Positions 53,426 through 63,501 of a stretch of DNA of 64,000 bases are shown one piece after another. The notes beneath the pieces were generated by a model. The model was not told where the DNA came from, made no database searches, and saw nothing but the letters and a program-made list of their open reading frames with translations. Position 1 is the stretch's first letter. Every line of letters starts with the position of its first letter. The position numbers and the translations under genes are program-made. Source of the stretch: Acidobacteriota bacterium (GTDB lineage: Bacteria > Acidobacteriota > Blastocatellia > Pyrinomonadales > Pyrinomonadaceae); contig RFGC01000035.1 of the NCBI GenBank assembly GCA_003697135.1, forward strand, positions 452,586-516,585. The letters are read 5' to 3'.

Positions 53426-55243
53426 ATGCTGGACTTACTCGGAAACTTACAAAGAACTCACAGTTGCGGAAGTTTGCGTGAAGAACACGTAGGACAAACG
53501 GTTGTTTTAATGGGCTGGGTTGCCAGAAAACGCGACTTTGGAGTTTTCACCTTCATAGACTTACGCGATAGAGAAGGCATAACTCAAATAGTGGTTAGTG
53601 AAGACTTCGCCCCAGAAGCTCACACCAAAGCAAAGCAAGCACGCAGTGAGTATGTCATTGCCGTTAAAGGCGAAGTTGTAGCCCGCTCGCCTGAAACTGT
53701 CAATCAAAAAATACCAACAGGCAAGATTGAAGTTTTGGCGAAAGAAATTCTCATTTTGAACGACTCAAAACCACTTCCCTTCGAGCTTGAAAAGGTTGGT
53801 TCACAAAACTTAGCAAGCGAAGAATTAAGGCTGAAGTATCGTTATTTGGATTTGCGAAGACCGCAACTTCAACGAAATCTAATGATGCGCGCTCAAGCGA
53901 TTAAAAAAATTCGTGAATACATGGACAGTCTCGGCTTTATAGAGATAGAAACTCCAATCTTACTGAAGTCAACTCCTGAAGGTGCGCGTGATTTTATCGT
54001 TCCTTCGAGAATCTATCGCGGAAAATTCTTTGCTTTGCCACAATCGCCGCAAATTCTAAAACAAATCTGCATGATCGCTGGCTTTGACAAATACTACCAG
54101 ATTGCAAGATGTTTCCGCGATGAAGACCTGCGGGCAGATCGTCAACCTGAATTTACTCAACTCGACGTTGAAATGTCTTTCGTAAACCAGGAAATGGTTT
54201 ACAGCGTCATCGAAGGCGTATTCCGAAGCGTTTTTCGATTGATTGACGTCGAACTGCCCGAAAAATTCCCAAGAATGACCTACAACGAAGCAATCGAAAG
54301 ATTCGGCACTGACAAACCTGACTTGCGCTTTAGCATGGAACTAAAAGATTTAACTGAAAGTTTCAAGACTGCTGAAAACATTGCTTCAAGTCCCTTTGCG
54401 TCGGCGCTACAAAATGGTGGCATGGTCAAAGCAATCACCGTGAAGGGCAAAGCCGATTATTCTCGAAAGCAACTAGACGAACTTCAAGAATTCGTTAAAC
54501 GCTACGGCGCAAGTGGCTTGACCTGGATAAAATTTCTAGAAGAGACTCAATCGCCACTAGCGAAATTCTTCAGCCCAGAGAAGCTAACAGAATTTGCCGA
54601 GAAGGCAGAAGCCGAAAAAGGCGACATTGTGTTAATAGTTGCAGGAAAGAAATCCGTTGTGCTACCAGCACTTGGCGCTCTGAGAATTGAAATCGCAAAA
54701 CGCGAAAATTTAATAGACAAAAACACCTACAAGCCTGTTTTGATAACCGAATTTCCGATGTTTGAATACAACGAAGAAAGCGGACAATACGAGCCTGCGC
54801 ATCATCCTTTTACATCTCCGATGGACGAAGACCTTGAATTTTTCCGCCGTGCCGTCGAAAAAGACGAAAGAGAACTGCTCGGAAAGGTGAGAGCAAAAGC
54901 ATACGATGCCGTGATAAACGGCTACGAATGCGCTGGTGGTTCGATTCGTATTCATCAAAGAGAAATTCAAGAGCTTAATTTCAAAGCGATAGGGCTTTCG
55001 CCTGAAGTAGCGAAGGAAAGGTTCGGATTCTTTCTTGAAGCTCTGGAATACGGAGCACCACCGCACGGTGGATTTGCTGCTGGAATCGAGAGAATCTGCA
55101 TGATTTTGTGTGGAACTGAAAATATCCGTGATGTGATGGCTTTTCCCAAAACATCTTCAACGCAGGACTTAATGATGGATTCGCCCGGCAAGGTTGATGA
55201 ATCTCAACTTGATGAACTAGGCATAAGGATTATCAGCGACTAA
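53426..55243 (+). CDS. aspS: Aspartyl-tRNA synthetase
   Basis: 605 residues from ATG 53426, which places the OB anticodon domain (RTHSCGSLREEHVGQTVVLMGWV) at the start; the frame is open further upstream only over the end of cdsA. Class II motifs are clear: motif 1 with FIEIETPILLKSTPEGARDF, motif 2 YQIARCFRDEDLRADRQPEFTQLDVEM and motif 3 GGFAAGIERICMIL. The bacterial GAD insert lies at about 290-420. Whether it also charges tRNA-Asn cannot be decided here without searching the genome for asnS and gatCAB. Confidence 0.94.
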   Translation: MLDLLGNLQRTHSCGSLREEHVGQTVVLMGWVARKRDFGVFTFIDLRDREGITQIVVSEDFAPEAHTKAKQARSEYVIAVKGEVVARSPETVNQKIPTGKIEVLAKEILILNDSKPLPFELEKVGSQNLASEELRLKYRYLDLRRPQLQRNLMMRAQAIKKIREYMDSLGFIEIETPILLKSTPEGARDFIVPSRIYRGKFFALPQSPQILKQICMIAGFDKYYQIARCFRDEDLRADRQPEFTQLDVEMSFVNQEMVYSVIEGVFRSVFRLIDVELPEKFPRMTYNEAIERFGTDKPDLRFSMELKDLTESFKTAENIASSPFASALQNGGMVKAITVKGKADYSRKQLDELQEFVKRYGASGLTWIKFLEETQSPLAKFFSPEKLTEFAEKAEAEKGDIVLIVAGKKSVVLPALGALRIEIAKRENLIDKNTYKPVLITEFPMFEYNEESGQYEPAHHPFTSPMDEDLEFFRRAVEKDERELLGKVRAKAYDAVINGYECAGGSIRIHQREIQELNFKAIGLSPEVAKERFGFFLEALEYGAPPHGGFAAGIERICMILCGTENIRDVMAFPKTSSTQDLMMDSPGKVDESQLDELGIRIISD

Positions 55244-55255
55244 CACCTTGTAAAA

Positions 55256-55285
55256 TTACAACGAAATTTCTTACAACGAAATTTC
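55256..55285 (+). repeat. Perfect tandem duplication of a 15-base unit
   Basis: The unit TTACAACGAAATTTC occurs twice head to tail between the converging aspS and antiporter genes. It is a short local duplication; the ends are palindrome-like (GAAATTTC). Confidence 0.9.
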
Positions 55286-55341
55286 CAAAAACTCAATGAA
55301 AACGGCGTTTACCTGCCATGAGAGTTGATGTTTGCTTCGAT

Positions 55342-57066
55342 TCAGTGTGTGAAAATTCCTTCTTTAGTCTCTTGAAACGTTTGATAGTGATCTTTGCGGA
55401 AGTTGTTCATTATCTGAAGGCGTTTTTCGTTATCCAGTTTAAGTAAGCGCATGATTCTTCCTGCAATTTCGATAAAAGTTTCAAACTCTTCAGGGATAAC
55501 ATCGGTTGCACCAGCCTGGTAGAGTCTTTCGATTTCTACGACGTAACGCGTGCGTGCAATGATGTAAACCTTTGGATTCAGTTTTCGAGCTGTCTGAACA
55601 GCATATCTGGTGCTTACAGGATCGGAGATCGCTAAAACTACTGCTCGTGCTTTTTTAATCCCAGCAACTTCCATAATCTCCGTATGAGCGGCATCTCCAT
55701 AGACAACCGGAACGCCCATTTCTTTAGCCTGTTCGACCAGAGCACCATTCATCTCCACTACAACAAAAGGCTCACCTAACTGCTTCAAAAGATTTGCCAG
55801 ATTTCTTCCGTTAAGCCCGAATCCGACGATGATTATGTGATTCTCCAAGTCATCATGCTTGTGCTTGATTTTACCATAGTAAGACAGAAGATTGGTTCTA
55901 CCTGAGATTGAAGCTATCACCCAATAAGTCAAAGACAAGGCAATAGGCGTTAGCAAAAGACTTAACGAAGTTCCTGCAACCAATCCGTCTAGCAAATCAG
56001 ATGGTAGAAGTGCGCGCGAGCGAGCTTGCTCCATTAAGACAAATGAAAACTCTCCGATATTCGCTAGGACTATACCTGCCAGCAATCCAACTCTCAAAGG
56101 GCGACGAATTGCAAAGCTGATGGCAATAACTAAAATGCACTTGAAAATCATCAACCCCAACGTCCAACCCATTACTAGCAGAAGATTCTGGCGAACATAC
56201 TCCAGATCAACAAGCATCCCTACGGAAATGAAAAACAGCGCAAGGAAGCTATCTCTGAAAGGCGAGATGTTTGCCGTTATTTGATGGCTGTAAGGAGTTT
56301 CAGAAATTATAACGCCTGCAACAAAAGCTCCCAGAGCTGGTGACAATCCGAGTTTTTCTGCTATGTAACCCATCAAAAGGGCAATTAAAATTGAACCGAG
56401 AACAGGGATTTCACGCGTTTGTGAAGCTGTTATCCATCGGAGTAATGTTGGGAAAATAGCACGGGCAATCAGATAAACTCCAGCAACACCGAAGACCATA
56501 ACAAGCAATCTCGTAGCTATCGCTTGAAAGCCCACATCCTTGATTTGCGACAAGAACGGCAGAATTGCCATGAAAAGCGGAGCGGCTATATCTTGCAAAA
56601 GCAAAACTCCGATGGCGAATCTTCCATGCGTGCTATCAGATTCTTGACGTTGTTTTAACAACTTGATTCCAACAGCGGTGCTACTAAGGCTGATTATCAT
56701 GCCAAGTGCAAGAGATTGCGGAAGCGAATATCCGAGAAGTCCCGCACCAACGGCACAGAAAATAACCGTCAAAACAACTTGGGCAATTCCTGCACGTAAA
56801 ACGTAGTGACGAAGTTGAATCAGACTGTCTATTGAGAATTCAACTCCCAGAGAGAAAAGTAAAAGAACAACGCCTATTTCAGCAAGCAATTTTATGGCTT
56901 CAGTCTCGTTAATCCACGCCAAGCCGTAAGGACCTATCAAGACACCCGTTAGAATGAATCCGATAATTGAAGGCAAATGAATTCGCTGAAACAAAGCGAC
57001 AATTGCAATGCTAACGCTGATTATCAAAAGCGTGCTTTCAACGAGATTGTGAAGATGCTCTTGCAT
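55342..57066 (-). CDS. Monovalent cation:proton antiporter-2 (KefB/CPA2) with RCK domain
   Basis: 574 residues. About 12 membrane segments in residues 1-395 form a Na/H-exchanger fold (FILTGVLIGPYGLAWI, EIGVVLLLFSLGVEFS, LQDIAAPLFMAILPFL, ALGAFVAGVIISETPY). A C-terminal TrkA-N/RCK nucleotide-binding domain (about 408-535) begins HIIIVGFGLNGRNLANLLKQLG. No TrkA-C domain or KefF-type partner is seen. The protein probably exchanges K+ or Na+ for protons under control of a nucleotide; ion specificity is unknown. Confidence 0.9.
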   Translation of the reverse strand: MQEHLHNLVESTLLIISVSIAIVALFQRIHLPSIIGFILTGVLIGPYGLAWINETEAIKLLAEIGVVLLLFSLGVEFSIDSLIQLRHYVLRAGIAQVVLTVIFCAVGAGLLGYSLPQSLALGMIISLSSTAVGIKLLKQRQESDSTHGRFAIGVLLLQDIAAPLFMAILPFLSQIKDVGFQAIATRLLVMVFGVAGVYLIARAIFPTLLRWITASQTREIPVLGSILIALLMGYIAEKLGLSPALGAFVAGVIISETPYSHQITANISPFRDSFLALFFISVGMLVDLEYVRQNLLLVMGWTLGLMIFKCILVIAISFAIRRPLRVGLLAGIVLANIGEFSFVLMEQARSRALLPSDLLDGLVAGTSLSLLLTPIALSLTYWVIASISGRTNLLSYYGKIKHKHDDLENHIIIVGFGLNGRNLANLLKQLGEPFVVVEMNGALVEQAKEMGVPVVYGDAAHTEIMEVAGIKKARAVVLAISDPVSTRYAVQTARKLNPKVYIIARTRYVVEIERLYQAGATDVIPEEFETFIEIAGRIMRLLKLDNEKRLQIMNNFRKDHYQTFQETKEGIFTH

Positions 57067-57150
57067 TGGGATTTTGAGTAAAAGTTTAGATTCGGCGTAG
57101 CATTGAAGTCAAGATAATTTTTGTTTTTTCGCAAACCGACTGAAACACCT

Positions 57151-58314
57151 TTAGGTTTTATCTTTTTTAGGGAACTGGAGTCCCAACAAAACAAGCATCT
57201 GAAGGGCTATCAGAATCAAGGTATTCGCAAACAAAACGAAAATGCCTACTTTGAGACTGTTGAAGTAATCCGAGAGATAGCCAATCGAGTAAGTTGTAAT
57301 TGCTCCGCCGAAGCTTCCCATTACAAAAATCGGTGTGGCATGTTTTGAAGCATCGGGATAAAAAATCTTTGCAAAACGAGCCATATTAGCCGGGAAAATC
57401 GCCGATGTGCCGATTCCGCATATTCCTGCTCCGCATATCAGTCCGACATAGCTTGATGAAAATACGATTACGACTAAACCGACAAGCAAGACTAAAAGAC
57501 TTAAAAAAATAAAGCTGTTGTCATCGAAGAAATCAATTATTGCAGGTGCAATGGCACGTCCTAAAACGAAAAACACGAAAAACACAGGTGTAGCAGAAAT
57601 CAAACCTTCTTTTGCAAATCTTTCCGAATAAGTCGTAAGCCAACCGCCGATCCCGCTTTCCAAACCTACATGAGCAAAGTTGAAAAGAGCCGTGATCCAA
57701 GCAATCGGATTTCTCCAAACCGTCCAAAATGACGCTCGATTGACTCTTGAGCTTTCTTCGGTTTTTTCTTCCAAACGATGTGAATAGATAAAAACAAAAG
57801 CAATCAAGTATGCACCAGCCAGAAGAACCGTAGGTAGCAAAACGCTTCCGTCACTACTTAATGCATGAAAAAATGGTTGACTCGAAATTGCACCGACTCC
57901 CCAAAAAAAGTTTAAGACCTGAAGCGAAGACGAGACTCTTAAGGACGAAAGTTTTGCGACAAGCATGTTCACCGCAGGTATATTCGCTCCTGCGCAGATA
58001 CCGTTTAGAAAAAATCCTATAGTGCAAATAACTTGTGAATCGGCATTTAGCAGCAAAATCCCTGTAGCGGAAGCACAAATGCCTAAAAGAATGGTCCGAA
58101 TAAAATTCGATTTTTGGGCTTGATAGTTGTAAAGAAAAATTCCCGAAAGCGAGCCTGCAAAATGTGCTATGAAAAAATATCCGCTTTCACTGTCACTGAT
58201 CGAGAATCTTCGGGCAAGAATCGGCAAGACTTGCCCGACTAGAACCGTGCTTATCCCAACAAGAAAGAAAAGCCAATAAAGCGAAAAGAACAAATTGCGG
58301 TTTGACTTTGACAT
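57151..58314 (-). CDS. Major facilitator superfamily transporter
   Basis: 387 residues with about 12 hydrophobic segments in two halves. The N-terminal half has FLVGISTVLVGQVLPILARRF and a cytoplasmic turn after helix 2; GICAGANIPAVNMLVAKLS is the style of FucP-like and other sugar/drug MFS members. Position favours sugar transport because the gene is divergent, across 57 bases, from the xylFGH operon, but no substrate motif decides it. ATG 58314 is preferred to TTG 58317. Confidence 0.8.
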   Translation of the reverse strand: MSKSNRNLFFSLYWLFFLVGISTVLVGQVLPILARRFSISDSESGYFFIAHFAGSLSGIFLYNYQAQKSNFIRTILLGICASATGILLLNADSQVICTIGFFLNGICAGANIPAVNMLVAKLSSLRVSSSLQVLNFFWGVGAISSQPFFHALSSDGSVLLPTVLLAGAYLIAFVFIYSHRLEEKTEESSRVNRASFWTVWRNPIAWITALFNFAHVGLESGIGGWLTTYSERFAKEGLISATPVFFVFFVLGRAIAPAIIDFFDDNSFIFLSLLVLLVGLVVIVFSSSYVGLICGAGICGIGTSAIFPANMARFAKIFYPDASKHATPIFVMGSFGGAITTYSIGYLSDYFNSLKVGIFVLFANTLILIALQMLVLLGLQFPKKDKT

Positions 58315-58371
58315 CAAATTTCTCTTAATTTGAGTTTGTTATCAAAAATTTCAAAATCTCAAGGAAAAGTT

Positions 58372-59445
58372 ATGAAAAAACTGATTGCAACTCTGATAAG
58401 CGTAATTATCATTGTTTCAGCGTGCTCTAATCAAGCCGACAAAAACCAAACACAAGGAGGTCAAACTGAAAAGAAAAGCATTCGTATAGGCTTTTCAATG
58501 GCAACGCTCAAAGAAGAACGATGGCAACGCGACAAACAGGCGTTTGAAGCATATTGCAAAGAGATAGGCGCTGACTGCCGAATCACTGTAGCCAATAACG
58601 ATGCAGGCAGACAAGCCAACGACGTTGAAAACCTCTTAACACAAGGCATTGACGTTCTGGTCATAGCTCCGCATGATGCTGTTCAAGCCGCTACACTTGT
58701 TGAAAAGGCAAAATCCCAAGGAGTGCCTGTAATCAGTTATGATAGGCTAATCCATTCTGACAAGATTGATCTTTACATTTCTCACCAAGTTCCCGTCATC
58801 GGTCGCAAGATGGCAGAATACGCACTGCAGAAAGTTCCGAAAGGAAATTACGTGATGGTTTACGGTGGCTTCACCGACAACAATGCTCATATCATAAAGA
58901 AAGAGCAGATGAATGTTCTGCAACCGGCAATTGAACGAAACGATATAAAAATCGTTGCAGAGCAATTCATAAATGACTGGAAAAAGGAAGAAGCGCAGAA
59001 ATTCGCAGAGAACGCTTTAACACAAAACAACGATAATGTGGATGTTTTTCTGGTTTCAAATGACGGAATGGCAGGCGGAGTGATTCAAGCATTGGAAAGA
59101 CGCGGGTTAGCAGGCAAAGTGTTGGTTACAGGGCAAGATGCTGAAATTGCGGCGTTGCAAGCAATAGCCGAAGGAAAACAAACCATGACGATTTATAAGC
59201 CAATAGTTCCGCTTGCAAGAGGCGCTATTGACGCCGCCATAAAACTTGCGAAAAAAGAACCTCTGACCGATGCTAAACCTTTTTACAATGACACCATAAA
59301 AAAGGAAATCCCAGCAATTCTGCTAGATGTTTTCGTGGTTGACAAAGACAATCTGGTAGAAACAGTCATTAAAGATGGTTATGCAGATTACGACAGAGTT
59401 TTTGCAAACATTGCCCCAGAAAAGAGACCGCCAAAACCTTTCTAA
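58372..59445 (+). CDS. xylF: D-xylose ABC transporter substrate-binding lipoprotein
   Basis: 357 residues from ATG 58372 with AAGGA seven bases upstream. A lipoprotein signal ends in lipobox VSAC (Cys18). The two-lobed periplasmic sugar-binding fold closely follows E. coli XylF order: NDAGRQANDVENLLTQGIDVLVIAP, VPVISYDRLI, NAHIIKKEQMNVLQP, SNDGMAGGVIQALERRGLAGKV, GQDAEIAALQAIAEGKQTMTIYKPI. It delivers sugar to XylGH. The xylG start follows three bases after the stop. No xylA, xylB or xylR is present, so D-xylose is the likely but unproven ligand. Confidence 0.88.
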   Translation: MKKLIATLISVIIIVSACSNQADKNQTQGGQTEKKSIRIGFSMATLKEERWQRDKQAFEAYCKEIGADCRITVANNDAGRQANDVENLLTQGIDVLVIAPHDAVQAATLVEKAKSQGVPVISYDRLIHSDKIDLYISHQVPVIGRKMAEYALQKVPKGNYVMVYGGFTDNNAHIIKKEQMNVLQPAIERNDIKIVAEQFINDWKKEEAQKFAENALTQNNDNVDVFLVSNDGMAGGVIQALERRGLAGKVLVTGQDAEIAALQAIAEGKQTMTIYKPIVPLARGAIDAAIKLAKKEPLTDAKPFYNDTIKKEIPAILLDVFVVDKDNLVETVIKDGYADYDRVFANIAPEKRPPKPF

Positions 59446-59448
59446 GCC

Positions 59449-60954
59449 ATGCTTTTGAGAATGCGTTCGATAACAAAGCAATTTCCCGGCGTGAAAGCCT
59501 TGGAAGATGTGAACTTCGACCTGTTTGAAGGAGAATGCCATGCTCTTGTTGGTGAAAACGGTGCAGGGAAATCAACTCTGATGAAAATTCTTTCAGGTGT
59601 TTATCCTTGCGGTTCCTACGAAGGAGAAATTTTCATTGACGGTGAACAAAAATGCTTCTATAGCGTCAAAGATGCTGAAAAAGCAGGAATTGCAATTATT
59701 TTCCAGGAGCTTTCACTGGTTAAAGAATTGAGCGTTGCAGAAAACATTTTTCTTGGCAGAGAACCTTCACGCTTTGGAATGATAAATCGCGATTTAATGG
59801 AGCGAAAAACTCAAGAAATTCTGCAAGACCTGCATTTCTCGATTGATCCACGCACTCCAATTGGTGAGTTGAGCATCGGGAAACAGCAAATCGTCGAAAT
59901 TGCAAAAGCTCTTTCAAAACAAGCACGAATTCTGCTTCTGGACGAGCCAACTTCTGCACTTACAGAATCGGAAACCGAAACTCTCTTTGAGATTCTCAAA
60001 AAACTGAAGAAACGCAATGTCGGAATGATTTACATCTCTCACAAACTCGAAGAAGTATTTTCCATAAGCGACCGGATCACGGTTTTGAGAGATGGAAAGA
60101 CTGTTAAAACCGATTTGAAAGAAAATCTAACAAAGAATCAAGTAATCTCGTTGATGGTTGGAAGAGAGGTTGAAAGCGTCTTTCCAAAAATAAGCCATAG
60201 TTTTGGAGATGTAGCACTCGAAGTTAAGAACCTAAATGTTTACGACACGGAAGCCCCAAACAAACGAATTCTAAAAAACATTTCGTTTCATGTTTGTAAG
60301 GGCGAAATTTTAGGAATTGCAGGTTTGATGGGAGCTGGCAGAACAGAACTCCTTCGTGCAATCTTTGGAGATTGGAACGGCAAAGTAACTGGTGAGATTT
60401 TCATTGAAGGCAAGAAAGTAACTATAAATTCGCCGCTTGACGCCATAAGAAACAAAATCGCTTTTGTCACCGAAGATAGAAAACGCTACGGCTTGGTGAT
60501 AGAAAAAAGCATTTTTGAGAACACTACACTTGCAAGCCTAAAAAAATTCGCAAAAGGATTCGTAACGGATAAAATTGCTGAGATAAAAGCTACACAAGAA
60601 TTGATGGATTCTTTGAAAATCAAAGCCCCATCGCCTTTTGCAACAGTTGAGAATCTTTCCGGCGGTAATCAACAAAAAGTTGTTCTTGGAAAATGGCTCC
60701 TAACGAATCCGAAAATAATGTTTCTCGATGAACCAACACGAGGGATTGACGTTGGAGCAAAGCGCGAGTTTTATTTTCAAATAGACAGTTTGGCAAAGCA
60801 AGGACGTGCAATTGTTCTTGTGTCTTCCGAGCTACCTGAAGTTTTAGGGCTGTCGGACAGAATTTTAGTTTTGCATGAAGGCAGAATAACGGGCGAGTTT
60901 TTGCGTTCGGAAGCAACACCCGAAAAAATAATGCAGGCGGCAACGGGCTTATGA
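59449..60954 (+). CDS. xylG: Sugar ABC transporter ATP-binding protein (double NBD)
   Basis: 501 residues with two nucleotide-binding domains in one chain, as in XylG/RbsA. The first has Walker A GENGAGKST (35-43), signature LSIGKQQIVEIAKAL and Walker B ILLLDEPTSAL; the second has a degenerate Walker A (GLMGAGRTELLRA), signature LSGGNQQKVVLGKWL and Walker B IMFLDEPTRGID. The pattern GSYEGEIFIDGEQ and LVKELSVAENIFLG follows XylG. It lies between xylF and xylH; its stop overlaps the xylH ATG (ATGA). Confidence 0.92.
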   Translation: MLLRMRSITKQFPGVKALEDVNFDLFEGECHALVGENGAGKSTLMKILSGVYPCGSYEGEIFIDGEQKCFYSVKDAEKAGIAIIFQELSLVKELSVAENIFLGREPSRFGMINRDLMERKTQEILQDLHFSIDPRTPIGELSIGKQQIVEIAKALSKQARILLLDEPTSALTESETETLFEILKKLKKRNVGMIYISHKLEEVFSISDRITVLRDGKTVKTDLKENLTKNQVISLMVGREVESVFPKISHSFGDVALEVKNLNVYDTEAPNKRILKNISFHVCKGEILGIAGLMGAGRTELLRAIFGDWNGKVTGEIFIEGKKVTINSPLDAIRNKIAFVTEDRKRYGLVIEKSIFENTTLASLKKFAKGFVTDKIAEIKATQELMDSLKIKAPSPFATVENLSGGNQQKVVLGKWLLTNPKIMFLDEPTRGIDVGAKREFYFQIDSLAKQGRAIVLVSSELPEVLGLSDRILVLHEGRITGEFLRSEATPEKIMQAATGL

Positions 60955-62123
60955 AAGAGGAAAAGCAAAGAGAGTTGCAGATAAAATTGCAAACTTCATC
61001 TCTGCGCGCCTATACGATGCTGGCAATTTTAATTCTGATATGGCTATTCTTCCACTGGCAAACAGGTGGGATTTTTTTGACTCCAAGAAATCTTTCTAAT
61101 CTAATGCTACAGACTTCTGTGACGGGTATTTTAGCTATCGGAATGCTCATGTTGATAGCCGCCGGACAAATAGATTTGTCGGTAGGTTCAGTTTTAGGAC
61201 TTGCGGGAGGAGTCGCTGCAATTGCGATAACATACTGGGATTACGGTGTTGCTGGCTCGATTATTCTTGCGATTTTTGTTTGCATGTTGATAGGCTTTGT
61301 CCATGGCACTCTTGTAGCTTATTTCAACATACCAGCATTTATCGTTACTTTAGGCGGACTGCTTGCATGGCGCGGTGCAATAAAGGGGCTTTCGCAAGGT
61401 GAAACTGTTCCGATCCTGAATCCAACATTCAAAGCTATCGGTCAAAGCAACGTTCCTGCAAATGTTGGATGGACATTGGCTCTCGTAGCAATCGCACTGA
61501 TTTTGTTTCTAACTTATAATCATGCTAAAAAGCTCAAAAAGTTAAGCCTCGAAACCACTAACAACTCGAACAATCAGAAATTACTTAGCGTTTTCAGAGC
61601 AATTATTTTATCTGTAGCATTTTTGCTTTTCACTTATGTCATGAATTTAGAAGGTGGAATTCCTTTTCCCGTATTGATTTTTCTTTTGTCAGCGCTTGCT
61701 GGGACTTTTATAACCAATTCTACTGTTTTCGGTCGGCATCTTTACGCAATAGGCGGAAATCGTGAAGCAGCGAGGCTCTCAGGAATTGACACAAAAGGTA
61801 GCATTGTGAAGGTTTACATTCTACTAGGCATGCTAACAGGAGTTGCAGCGGTAATTTTCGCTGCGCGTCAAGCAAGTGCTTCCCCTGATGCAGGCACTTT
61901 GAAAGAACTTGAAGCAATTGCGGCTTGTGTCATCGGCGGGGCTTCGCTAGTCGGCGGAAGAGGCACTATTTTCGGTGCTTGTCTCGGTGCTTTGATTATG
62001 TCAAGTCTCGATAATGGGATGTCACTACTCAACATTCGAGATTATGTGCAGGAAATCATTAAGGGCACTATTTTAGTGCTAGCAGTCGGAATAGACATGG
62101 CAGGAAGAAAAACAAGGGGGTGA
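60951..62123 (+). CDS. xylH: Sugar ABC transporter permease
   Basis: 390 residues, ten or so membrane segments. Family features: PRNLSNLMLQTSVTGILAIGMLMLIAAGQIDLSVGSVLGLAGG, GTLVAYFNIPAFIVTLGGLLAWRGA, FGRHLYAIGGNREAARLSGID (cytoplasmic loop contacting the ATPase) and AACVIGGASLVGGRGTIFGACLGALIMSSLDNGM. The central extra loop with Lys/Asn (about 180-205) is typical of XylH as opposed to RbsC. It completes a three-gene sugar ABC transporter; an M28 peptidase gene starts five bases after the stop. Confidence 0.92.
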   Translation: MKEEKQRELQIKLQTSSLRAYTMLAILILIWLFFHWQTGGIFLTPRNLSNLMLQTSVTGILAIGMLMLIAAGQIDLSVGSVLGLAGGVAAIAITYWDYGVAGSIILAIFVCMLIGFVHGTLVAYFNIPAFIVTLGGLLAWRGAIKGLSQGETVPILNPTFKAIGQSNVPANVGWTLALVAIALILFLTYNHAKKLKKLSLETTNNSNNQKLLSVFRAIILSVAFLLFTYVMNLEGGIPFPVLIFLLSALAGTFITNSTVFGRHLYAIGGNREAARLSGIDTKGSIVKVYILLGMLTGVAAVIFAARQASASPDAGTLKELEAIAACVIGGASLVGGRGTIFGACLGALIMSSLDNGMSLLNIRDYVQEIIKGTILVLAVGIDMAGRKTRG

Positions 62124-62127
62124 AACC

Positions 62128-63480
62128 ATGAGGTCTTTCGCATTTCTCTTAACAATCTTTGTTTTCGCAGCAGCAACACTAGCTCAAAGCAACAAGCCGA
62201 ATCCCATCATAGTCAACATGATCAACCAAGTTTCGGTTAAGAGAATCGAAGAAGATATTCGTAAGCTAGTCTCTTTTGGAACCAGAAACACTAATTCATC
62301 TCAAGATGACCCGAAGCGTGGAATCGGTGCCGCTAGAGATTGGATTTTCAATCAATTTAAGGAAATTTCGATTTCTTGCAAGGGATGTTTGAAGGTTGAG
62401 AAACAATCATTTGAACAGCAACCAACCGCAAACCGCCGAATCCTAAAACCTACGATCATAACGAATGTTTACGCAGTGCTTCCTGGAACCACTGATCCAA
62501 ACAGGATTTATGTAGTTTCGGCTCATTACGATTCGATGTGTGCCAATCCTGCTGATGGAGAATGCGATGCTCCCGGTGCGAACGACGATGCTTCAGGTGT
62601 TGCTGCCGTTTTAGAGATGGCACGAATAATGTCGCTTTACAAATTCGATGCAACGATAATTTTCCTTGCCGTTGCAGGCGAAGAACAAGGTCTGCTCGGC
62701 TCAACCTATTTTGCCGAACAAGCAAAACGAGAGAACTGGAACATAGAAGCAATGTTTACAAACGATATAATCGGCGGTGTAACGACTTTTAAGGACGCTC
62801 CAGATCGGCAAAATGTAAGGGTTTTCTCCGAAGGTGTCCCGTCGAACGAGACCGAAACCGAAGCAATCATAAGAAGAAGCGTCGGAGGTGAAAACGATTC
62901 GCCTTCAAGACAACTTGCAAGATTCATCAAAGAAACAGCCGAGATTTACTCACCTAACTTTGGTGTGAAGATGATATTCCGACGCGATAGATACCTGCGA
63001 GGCGGCGATCATATTCCATTCCTCGAACGAGGCTTTCCAGCAGTGAGATTCACGGAAATGCATGAAGATTACAATCACCAGCACCAAAATGTTCGCACTG
63101 AAAACGGGAAGTTCTATGGCGACACGCCTGAATATGTTGATTTTCAGTATGTTGCGAATGTAACAAAGATCAACTTGGCATCACTTGCTAGACTTGCCCT
63201 TGCACCCGCCAAACCGAAGAATGTCGTGATCGTAACAACACAATTAACAAATGATACTGAACTCAGGTGGGAAGCATCTACTGAAAACGACATTGCCGGA
63301 TACGAAATAGTATGGCGTGAAACTACAGAACCAACATGGACAAATTCGATTTTTGTTGGCAATGTGACAAGCTACGTTATGAAAAATATGTCAAAAGACA
63401 ACTACTTCTTCGGCGTGCGTGCTGTTGACAAAGACGGAAACAAAAGCCCTGTTAGTTTCCCACGTCCTTCAGGAAGATAA
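62128..63480 (+). CDS. Exported M28 family metallopeptidase with fibronectin type III-like tail
   Basis: 450 residues: Sec signal (1-19, TLAQS), M28 aminopeptidase domain, and a C-terminal fibronectin III-like domain (about 357-450; TELRWEASTENDIAGYEIVWRE, NYFFGVRAVDKDGN). The co-catalytic two-zinc site is visible as His133 (SAHYDS), Asp153 (GANDDASG), Glu185-Glu186 (AGEEQGLLGS), Asp213 (TNDIIGG) and His317 or His319 (DYNHQHQ). It probably trims peptides outside the cell. It sits directly behind xylH, so carbohydrate transport and secreted peptidase share a transcript. Confidence 0.9.
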   Translation: MRSFAFLLTIFVFAAATLAQSNKPNPIIVNMINQVSVKRIEEDIRKLVSFGTRNTNSSQDDPKRGIGAARDWIFNQFKEISISCKGCLKVEKQSFEQQPTANRRILKPTIITNVYAVLPGTTDPNRIYVVSAHYDSMCANPADGECDAPGANDDASGVAAVLEMARIMSLYKFDATIIFLAVAGEEQGLLGSTYFAEQAKRENWNIEAMFTNDIIGGVTTFKDAPDRQNVRVFSEGVPSNETETEAIIRRSVGGENDSPSRQLARFIKETAEIYSPNFGVKMIFRRDRYLRGGDHIPFLERGFPAVRFTEMHEDYNHQHQNVRTENGKFYGDTPEYVDFQYVANVTKINLASLARLALAPAKPKNVVIVTTQLTNDTELRWEASTENDIAGYEIVWRETTEPTWTNSIFVGNVTSYVMKNMSKDNYFFGVRAVDKDGNKSPVSFPRPSGR

Positions 63481-63501
63481 GAGAAACATAAACAAATAAC
63501 A

